Part shown: piece after piece, positions 27,832-33,088 of the stretch
Layout: each line of letters begins with the position of its first letter
How positions within the stretch are numbered: position 1 is the stretch's first letter
Source of the DNA: Deltaproteobacteria bacterium
Lineage (GTDB): Bacteria; Desulfobacterota; Desulfobulbia; Desulfobulbales; Desulfocapsaceae
Reading direction: 5' to 3'
Length of the DNA: 33,088 bases
NCBI GenBank assembly: GCA_002747825.1
Contig: PDQQ01000006.1
Span: forward strand, 1-33,088
Position numbers and translations under genes: made by a program
Notes under the pieces: model-generated
Told to the model about the DNA's origin: nothing
Database searches by the model: none
What the model saw: the letters and a program-made list of their open reading frames with translations, nothing else

Positions 27832-29205
27832 ATGAAAACGGTTATCATCATAGAGAACCAAACCACTGAGCTTAAGACCCTGATCGGTCTCTTGCGCAGA
27901 TGGCATCAGGAGGTCGACATACTCACGGTCTCAGGCTATGAGGCGGCTCTTACCTTCGTATCACGGCAGCAGGTCGACCTTGCGATATGTGATCTGACCG
28001 TGCCTGAAAAATTTGCCTTGACCGACCTCGTACGACTCTGCCAGGCTTTTCCCCACCTTCCCTGTATCGCCATCTCTGCAGACAAAGGCCCCCAGCCGGA
28101 AGAGATCGTAGGCAGTGGCGCCCGATATTGTCTTGTAGCCCCAATCAATCCCGATCAGTTCCTTGACGGTGTCCACGCAATCATGGCCCCGGCCAAGACA
28201 GAAACCAATCAAGGCATTCCGATACACAGTCTGCTGCAGATACTCGAAGCCGAACAGCGGAGCTGTACGCTTGAAGTCGTCAGCGAAAACGGACGCGGCT
28301 GGCTCCATCTCTCTGAGGGAGAACTGGTTGATGCGCAAAGCGGAGAGCTTACAGGAGAAAAGGCTGCCCGGCAGATTCTTTCCTGGCAGAAAATACGGCC
28401 ACGTCTACTCGACTTTGATCGACAACGTAAAAGAACCATACACGCCAAAGCACTGCCTCTTATCGTGGACGCCTTTGAAACCGTTCGCGACCGGCAGGGA
28501 GAAGAGAACGCCCCGGAAGCTGCCCGCAGTCACCAGTTGCCGCTGCAGCAGAGGTCAACAGCGGGAAAGAGGCTGCCGCTGCAGCTGGAAACTACAATAA
28601 AGATGGTCTTTTTTGACCTGGACAAGGTCATACATACCAGTGTTGTTGGAGTGGTAGAGTCAAGCTGCCTTATCGTCAAAAATCCCTCCTCCCCGCAAGA
28701 CCTGAGAAAGAAACAGGGCCGGAATGTACTCGTCGAATATCTGTACGAGGGCCGGATATGGATGTTTACCTCCCGACTTGTTGCGCTCACCGAAAAGCTT
28801 GTACCGCTACTCTTCCTCGACTACCCGAAGGTCATACATTTTCACGAATTAAGAAAGACCAAAAGGGCTGCGGTTTTTATTCCCTCAACCTTCTCCATTG
28901 AAGGCAAACATGAGATGTATGGGGCAATGATCGACCTGAGTATGACGGGCAGCCTATGTCAGATCAAGCATACAAGACAAGAGCCCCATCCCGGAATTGA
29001 GCTGGGAACATCGCTGATCTTACGTTGTCTCTTTCCGGGGCTTTTAGAAGAGCAGGAGATACAGGCAAAGGTGAGAAACGCCAAAATAGAGAAGGGAGAG
29101 ACGCGTATCGGCATTGAATTTGAAAATCTGGATCCGCAGCTGACGGGTATAATCGAGAACTATTTATATTCACTGGACAACGGGACAAAAGATGGTGCTG
29201 CGTAA
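27832..29205 (+). CDS. Receiver-like / DUF4388 / PilZ regulatory protein
   Basis: This 457-residue cytoplasmic signalling protein has three parts. Residues 1-118 are a response-regulator receiver fold with Asp54 (ICDLTVPE). The acidic pair is Glu8-Asn9 and the usual lysine is Ala103 (LVAPIN), so the phosphorylation pocket looks degenerate. Residues about 127-225 match DUF4388 (GIPIHSLLQILEAEQRSCTL, LSEGELVDAQSG). A linker leads to a YcgR-like N-domain (about 250-335) and a C-terminal PilZ domain with the c-di-GMP motif RKTKR (Arg341, Arg345) and DLSMTG (Asp368, Ser370, Gly373). It likely reads c-di-GMP; the output is unknown. No good ribosome site precedes the ATG. Confidence 0.85.
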   Translation: MKTVIIIENQTTELKTLIGLLRRWHQEVDILTVSGYEAALTFVSRQQVDLAICDLTVPEKFALTDLVRLCQAFPHLPCIAISADKGPQPEEIVGSGARYCLVAPINPDQFLDGVHAIMAPAKTETNQGIPIHSLLQILEAEQRSCTLEVVSENGRGWLHLSEGELVDAQSGELTGEKAARQILSWQKIRPRLLDFDRQRKRTIHAKALPLIVDAFETVRDRQGEENAPEAARSHQLPLQQRSTAGKRLPLQLETTIKMVFFDLDKVIHTSVVGVVESSCLIVKNPSSPQDLRKKQGRNVLVEYLYEGRIWMFTSRLVALTEKLVPLLFLDYPKVIHFHELRKTKRAAVFIPSTFSIEGKHEMYGAMIDLSMTGSLCQIKHTRQEPHPGIELGTSLILRCLFPGLLEEQEIQAKVRNAKIEKGETRIGIEFENLDPQLTGIIENYLYSLDNGTKDGAA

Positions 29206-29383
29206 AATCACAGACGCCCTCTCTGCAGAGCCGCTGCGATACGTATCGCATCTGCAGCTCTTTTCCCGCCTGGTACCTGCGGCTGAGTCTGATCCCATTT
29301 CCTTCCTGATAACCTTCGTCCTTTTTGACAGAATCAACCGTGTAAACGGGGATCTTTTGTTCACCGTCTTCTCCTGCTGTTGA
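29192..29383 (+). CDS. Possible small protein overlapping the PilZ gene end
   Basis: A 63-codon frame starts with ATG inside the last codons of the PilZ gene (14-bp overlap) and ends at TGA 29383. Codons are C/G-ending like the neighbouring core genes, and the product ends in a hydrophobic stretch (LLFTVFSCC). No family is recognised, the ribosome site is weak, and a strong hairpin at 29227-29264 lies inside it. This may be chance. Confidence 0.25.
   Translation: MVLRKITDALSAEPLRYVSHLQLFSRLVPAAESDPISFLITFVLFDRINRVNGDLLFTVFSCC
29227..29264 (+). terminator. Palindromic hairpin after the PilZ-protein gene
   Basis: The perfect 16-bp palindrome TGCGATACGTATCGCA lies inside outer arms AGAGC and GCTCT, followed by TTTT. 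It begins 22 bp after the PilZ stop codon. It could act as a terminator, although the palindromic core has no real loop and may also be a protein-binding site. Confidence 0.5.
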
Positions 29384-29593
29384 GATAGAGACCTTGAAAA
29401 AGAACATCGTTCAATCCAGTAATTTGAGGCCCCGCGAACAAACGACTCAAGGGAAAGGCAACGCTGAAAGGCGATGGAATCCCTTGCAGAGAGAGGACAA
29501 ATATGCAAAGGTGAGGACCTGATTGCAAGCAGATCTGGAAACCCTGCTCAAAGCGGGCTCACTACTTGATATAACATACTAGCGCAAAGACCA
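29265..29593. other. Gap before the second trkA, no certain gene
   Basis: Apart from the end of the doubtful 63-codon frame, I see no gene here. CATACT or TATAAC at 29570-29580 might be a -10 for the following gene, but no -35 fits. Confidence 0.35.
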
Positions 29594-30997
29594 ATGTTTG
29601 GAAAAAAAACTTCGGGTCCGGAAAATATTTTGATGCTGGGTCTGGGCGGGGTAGGTTTTTATCTCGCCAAACGGCTTATCCATGAAGAGTATGCCGTTAC
29701 CATTATCGAGCAGAATCAGCAGCTTATTCTACAAGCAGACGGCCAGATCGATGCTCGGCTCATCCATGGGGATGCCATGAGCGTTGCCTGCTGGAAAGAG
29801 GCCGAGGCGGAAAAGATGGATTATCTGATCGCTGTAACCAACAACGATACCGTCAATATGGTTACCGCCATGATGGCCGATAAGCTGGGGATACCACAAA
29901 AGATTGTCCGGGTGCGATCGTTTGAATTTGGTTACAATGACTCTTTGCTCACTTCTGAAGATCTGAAAGTCGACCTGCTGATCCACCCGGAAGAGCTTGT
30001 TGCCCAGGAGATCACACGCCTTATCAAGCTCAATGCCAGCAACGAAATCATCGAGCTAGCCCAGGGAGAAATCCGGCTTCTGGCGACCAGCATTGACGAT
30101 TCTTCACCGATGGCCCATCACAGCCTGATGGAAATCGCCCAGATGTACAATGAGTTTACCTTCCGGGTCATCGCCGTTGCCAGGGGTATCACCACCCTTA
30201 TTCCCCGCGGCGGTGAGGTTATCCTGCCCGACGATCATATCTTCATTATGGTATCAGATGAACACCTGCCGCGCCTGATGGAGGTTATCGGGATACAGAA
30301 GCAGCGCCAGCAGAGGGTCCTGCTCCTCGGAGGCGGACTGATTGGGGGAAGGGTCGCGGAACTTCTGGAAAACTCTGTAAGTGTTCGTCTTATCGAAAAA
30401 AACAGGAAAAGGGCCAAACAACTCTCACTCAACCTGGCCCAGACCGACGTGCTTTTTGGAGACGGCTCCGATGGTGACATCCTTACCCAGGCAGGGCTTC
30501 TTGACATTGACACCTTTGTCGCAACCACAGGCGAGAACGAGACCAATATTATGACCTGCCTGCTGGCAAAACATCTGTTTCAGAAAAACAAGTCCAGTGA
30601 ACAGAGCCCTGGCTGCCGCACGATAGCCCTTGTCAACAAGGAAGACTATCTTGTGCTGGCCGCGACCATCGGCTCCGACATCGCGTTGAACAAGAAGGTG
30701 ATGGCCGCAAACGAGATTCTGACATTCATTCGCAGGCGTGAATTCATCTCGGTGGCCCATCTCCAGGGCTTTGATACCGAGGTCGTCGAACTCGTTGCCT
30801 CTGCAAACGCCCCGATCACCAAAAAACCCCTGTCAAAACTCGATAAATATTATCAGGACAAACTGATTATCGGGGCCATACATCGAGACGGGAAATGGCA
30901 GATCGCAGTCGGCGACACCCATATCCGTGCCGAAGAGCCGGTCATCGTCATCTGTCTCTCCAGGGTCTTAAAGGACGTACGCAAGCTCTTTGTCTGA
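29594..30997 (+). CDS. trkA: Second TrkA-type NAD-binding protein, unlinked to a transporter
   Basis: This is a 467-residue paralogue of the trkA at 1627-2964, again with two RCK modules. Both Rossmann loops are canonical here: GLGGVG near residue 17 and GGGLIG near 248. Acidic strand ends read TIIEQN and RLIEKN. A 25-residue insertion-like stretch, QKNKSSEQSPGCRTI, precedes the last part of module two. No trkH, ktrB or other channel gene is adjacent; it converges with the TRAP permease dctM, 13 bp apart. It could serve the trkH in this window, another K+ transporter elsewhere, or be a free regulator. Confidence 0.9.
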   Translation: MFGKKTSGPENILMLGLGGVGFYLAKRLIHEEYAVTIIEQNQQLILQADGQIDARLIHGDAMSVACWKEAEAEKMDYLIAVTNNDTVNMVTAMMADKLGIPQKIVRVRSFEFGYNDSLLTSEDLKVDLLIHPEELVAQEITRLIKLNASNEIIELAQGEIRLLATSIDDSSPMAHHSLMEIAQMYNEFTFRVIAVARGITTLIPRGGEVILPDDHIFIMVSDEHLPRLMEVIGIQKQRQQRVLLLGGGLIGGRVAELLENSVSVRLIEKNRKRAKQLSLNLAQTDVLFGDGSDGDILTQAGLLDIDTFVATTGENETNIMTCLLAKHLFQKNKSSEQSPGCRTIALVNKEDYLVLAATIGSDIALNKKVMAANEILTFIRRREFISVAHLQGFDTEVVELVASANAPITKKPLSKLDKYYQDKLIIGAIHRDGKWQIAVGDTHIRAEEPVIVICLSRVLKDVRKLFV

Positions 30998-31010
30998 TAG
31001 GTTATTGACA

Positions 31011-32291
31011 TCACATAAGCCCGAAGATCCGAGGGATAAAAAGAGAGATCTGCGGGAAGAGAACAACCAAGAGCAGGGCCCCTAACATCGCAAGTACCAT
31101 TGGCCAGACAAAACGAAAGGTCTGCTCAAGGCGTATCTGAGCTAATTGCGCGGTAACATAAAGATTGACTGCTACCGGGGGTGTAAACTGTCCTATGGCA
31201 AGGTTGAACGTCATCATCACTCCAAACCAGACAGGATCCCAGCCATATCTCTCCATTATTGGCATGAAAATGGGCAGAAATATGTAAAAAATGGAGATAG
31301 CATCAATTAGCATACCTCCAAAAAATATTAATGCATTGATAACCAGAAGCACCATCCATGGGTTGTCACTGATGTTCATGACCAGACAGGCCGCAGAGTC
31401 AAGAATCCCCACCGTTGAGCCGGCCCAGGAAAAAAGCCCGGCAAAGGCAACAATAAGCAGGACTATCGCAGAGGCTTCACTGGCATCGGACAATATCTGA
31501 TAGAGAATTCTTGTATTCAAGGTGCGGTAAACGACAAAGCCCAGAAGAAGGCTGTAAAAGACTGCAACCACCGCCGCTTCTGTCGGGGTAAAGATACCAC
31601 CATACAGACCGCCCAATATAATGACAGGCGCAAGAAGCCCCCAGAAGGATTCTTTGAATGATTGCCAGAAACCCATCTCCTGCTCGCCTTCGGTATCTCC
31701 GCCAAAGCCATTTTTTCGTGCTATCCATACTGCGGGAAAGAGCAGGGAGAGTCCGGCAAGAAGACCGGGGACGGCTCCGGCAGCAAAAAGCGCCGGAACG
31801 GAGGTATTGCTGATCGCCCCATAGATAATCAAGGCTATCGAGGGTGGAACAATAATCGCTGTTGAACCGGCCGCGGCAACCAGCGCAGCACTATAGCCGC
31901 GACTGTACCCCTGGCTGAACATGGCTGGAATAAGAATTGCTCCGATAGCCGCCGAGTCTGCCGGTCCGGACCCGGAAACACCACCAAAAAAGACACAGAC
32001 ACCAATGGTGACAATAGCAAGGCCGCCGCGCCTGCGCCCAACCAGTATATTGGCAAAACGGATGATCCGTTCGGAAATACCGCACCGCTCAAGAATAAAG
32101 CCGGCAAGAACAAACAGGGGGATCGCTAAAAGCGGGAATTTGGCTATCCCTGAGAAAAAATTCGGTGAGATGACCGAGATACCGAGATCAGCAAAGAAGA
32201 TCACCAAAAACGTTGGAACCGCAATGGCAATGGCAATGGGGACACCAAGCAAGAGAAGAGCAAAAAAGCCAAGAAAAAGAGCGATACCCAC
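31011..32291 (-). CDS. dctM: TRAP transporter large permease (DctM)
   Basis: This is the 12-helix membrane subunit that carries substrate in tripartite ATP-independent periplasmic transport, driven by a sodium or proton gradient. The protein has 426 residues. Family signatures are GVPIAIAIAVP near the start, FFGGVSGSGPADSAAIGAIL, YSRGYSAALVAAAGSTAIIV with PPSIALIIYG, GGIFTPTEAA, and GQFTPPVAVNLYV. It starts at GTG, with GGAGG 6 bp upstream and only one base after the dctQ stop, so the two are translationally linked. The substrate (usually a carboxylate or related acid) cannot be judged without the binding protein. Confidence 0.95.
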   Translation of the reverse strand: MGIALFLGFFALLLLGVPIAIAIAVPTFLVIFFADLGISVISPNFFSGIAKFPLLAIPLFVLAGFILERCGISERIIRFANILVGRRRGGLAIVTIGVCVFFGGVSGSGPADSAAIGAILIPAMFSQGYSRGYSAALVAAAGSTAIIVPPSIALIIYGAISNTSVPALFAAGAVPGLLAGLSLLFPAVWIARKNGFGGDTEGEQEMGFWQSFKESFWGLLAPVIILGGLYGGIFTPTEAAVVAVFYSLLLGFVVYRTLNTRILYQILSDASEASAIVLLIVAFAGLFSWAGSTVGILDSAACLVMNISDNPWMVLLVINALIFFGGMLIDAISIFYIFLPIFMPIMERYGWDPVWFGVMMTFNLAIGQFTPPVAVNLYVTAQLAQIRLEQTFRFVWPMVLAMLGALLLVVLFPQISLFIPRIFGLM

Positions 32292-32292
32292 C

Positions 32293-32793
32293 TTACCCCT
32301 CCCCGTCCAAGGCCTTGCCCTTCACTGAGCCTCTCAGGTCGGCAAACGAACTTTGCAGAATGCGAACAACAACCAGTGCGCAGCCAAGCGGGATGCCTGC
32401 TGTATAATAATGCTGAGAGATGTCGAGTGATTCTGAGGTGATTTCCAGCTCCATCTCATCAACCATCTGCAGATAGCCCAGATACCCCAGCCAGACGAAA
32501 ACGCCTATGGACATGCAAACAACGGCAAACTGAATCAGGGCTTGTATCCTGGATGGAAATTTTTGCTGAAAAAACAGCATACTCAGATGACGCCGCCGCT
32601 TAAACGCCGAGGCGGTACCAAGCATAGTCAACCAGACCAGAGCGTTCACCTCCAGCTCTTCGGTAAAGGCCAGGGGATATTGAAAAATATAGCGGGTAAC
32701 GACGTTGGCAAAGGCAAAAAGAGCCATGGTCGCAAGGAGAACAACACCCAGGCACTCCTCAAAATTTCTTACAAATCGACGAACTATCAGCAC
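32293..32793 (-). CDS. dctQ: TRAP transporter small permease (DctQ)
   Basis: This is the four-helix partner of DctM in the inner membrane. From GTG 32793 it has 166 residues; GGAG 7 bp upstream supports this start over a GTG at 32811 that has no good ribosome site. Helices are seen at LGVVLLATMALFAFANVV, the EELEVNALVWLTMLGTASAF region, the IQFAVVCMSIGVFVWLGYLG region and GIPLGCALVVVRIL. The RRRHLSM segment and the TSESLDISQHYYTAGIPLG loop are family hallmarks. It lies directly upstream of dctM. A dctP gene is not found within the 295 bp upstream. Confidence 0.92.
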   Translation of the reverse strand: MLIVRRFVRNFEECLGVVLLATMALFAFANVVTRYIFQYPLAFTEELEVNALVWLTMLGTASAFKRRRHLSMLFFQQKFPSRIQALIQFAVVCMSIGVFVWLGYLGYLQMVDEMELEITSESLDISQHYYTAGIPLGCALVVVRILQSSFADLRGSVKGKALDGEG

Positions 32794-32865
32794 AATACAA
32801 CTCCAACGCACACCGCGAAGATCTTTTCGCCAGGGATCTTCCCGGTGTACATTCCCTGTAGAATT

Positions 32866-32979
32866 TCATCTTTTTCTGACAAAAACTGGAACCATCGGCA
32901 GGCGCTCAAAAACAGCGCCCAGCAACAGTCCTTGTCCAGAGGCACCCAACAAAGACGCAAGAGTGGCAGGAAAAACGAT
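32866..32979 (-). other. Start-less minus-strand frame upstream of dctQ
   Basis: After a TAG, 37 codons read as protein-like text (TLASLLGASGQGLLLG, then VFERLPMVPVFVRKR) and stop. No ATG or GTG is present, only TTG codons. A small stem (GGCGCT/AGCGCC, 32921-32939) lies inside it. It may be a gene remnant or chance; it does not resemble the C-terminus of a TRAP binding protein that I would recognise. Confidence 0.2.
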
Positions 32980-32990
32980 CTACACGCTCC

Positions 32991-33010
32991 TTAGCCCGCA
33001 TTTCTCATCA
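32991..33010. repeat. Terminus-like sequence related to the two short elements
   Basis: TTAG followed by CCCGCATTTCTCATCA matches the left end of copy 1 (TTAG, CCCGGATATTTCATCA) in 17 of 20 positions. It may be one end of a related element extending beyond the window's right edge. Confidence 0.45.
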
Positions 33011-33088
33011 AATCCAAGGTTGACCATGTTTTCCAAGATAAATCAGTTTTGATTGCTCATTTTCTACTACAAACTGACCATCTGTTGC
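33008..33088 (-). CDS. Possible C-terminus of a gene cut by the window edge
   Basis: The minus strand is open from the edge for 26 codons (DGQFVVENEQSKLIYLGKHG, then QPWI) to a TGA at 33010-33008. The stop falls inside the terminus-like sequence at 32995-33010, where an IS transposase gene often ends. No family is recognised from so short a piece. Confidence 0.3.
   Translation of the reverse strand, partial: ATDGQFVVENEQSKLIYLGKHGQPWI

Noticed and set aside
28964..29407. 147-codon minus-strand frame over the PilZ gene end
   Set aside because: Half of it is antisense to a well-supported CDS; the rest overlaps the plus-strand hairpin and lacks recognisable motifs.

Overview
The window reads as chromosomal DNA of a Gram-negative, probably anaerobic bacterium. 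The gene set points to a deltaproteobacterium of the Desulfobulbaceae (Desulfotalea-like) kind: a FadL-type outer-membrane protein, a TRAP transporter, a two-domain RNase HI, a DUF4388/PilZ regulator, TrkA/TrkH and a PreP-like M16C protease. That placement is an inference from gene content and protein style; no rRNA or other marker is present. No tRNA, rRNA or CRISPR array was seen.

Left part (0.2-14 kb), ordinary core genes. On the minus strand, an M16C metalloprotease, trkA and trkH run head to tail; trkA and trkH overlap by ATGA. Upstream lie dtd (D-aminoacyl-tRNA deacylase) and, divergently, a small Cys-pair protein. A class A penicillin-binding protein (minus) diverges from mutL (plus). 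MutL is followed by an 808-residue membrane protein with a spermidine-synthase-like SAM fold between two blocks of membrane helices.

Middle part (14.1-21.4 kb), an AT-rich accessory block. Two direct copies (221 and 200 bp) of a short element stand at 14160 and 18758. Each has about 14-bp inverted ends (CCCGGATATTTCAT) and is flanked by a 4-bp direct repeat (TTAG...TTAG and CTAA...CTAA), the target pattern of IS5-like transposition. Between them are a 725-residue polytopic protein of GT-C-like layout, two small secreted proteins and a deletion-scarred IS256 transposase remnant. Immediately after copy 2 comes a wrecked IS3-family transposase that has lost its catalytic core, then a HAD-phosphatase/UbiA-prenyltransferase fusion. 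The fusion matches the first two steps of polyprenyl-phosphoryl-pentose synthesis, which together with the GT-C-like protein suggests an acquired cell-envelope glycan function.

Right part (21.4-33.1 kb), again core genes. These are glmS, a FadL/OmpP1 protein with a clear terminator, rnhA, a tgt-yajC unit with a terminator, a degenerate-receiver/DUF4388/PilZ protein, a second and unlinked trkA, and TRAP permeases dctM and dctQ without a recognisable dctP in the 277 bp upstream. At the right edge (32991-33010) a sequence resembling the ends of the two short elements appears again, with a coding tail running off the window.
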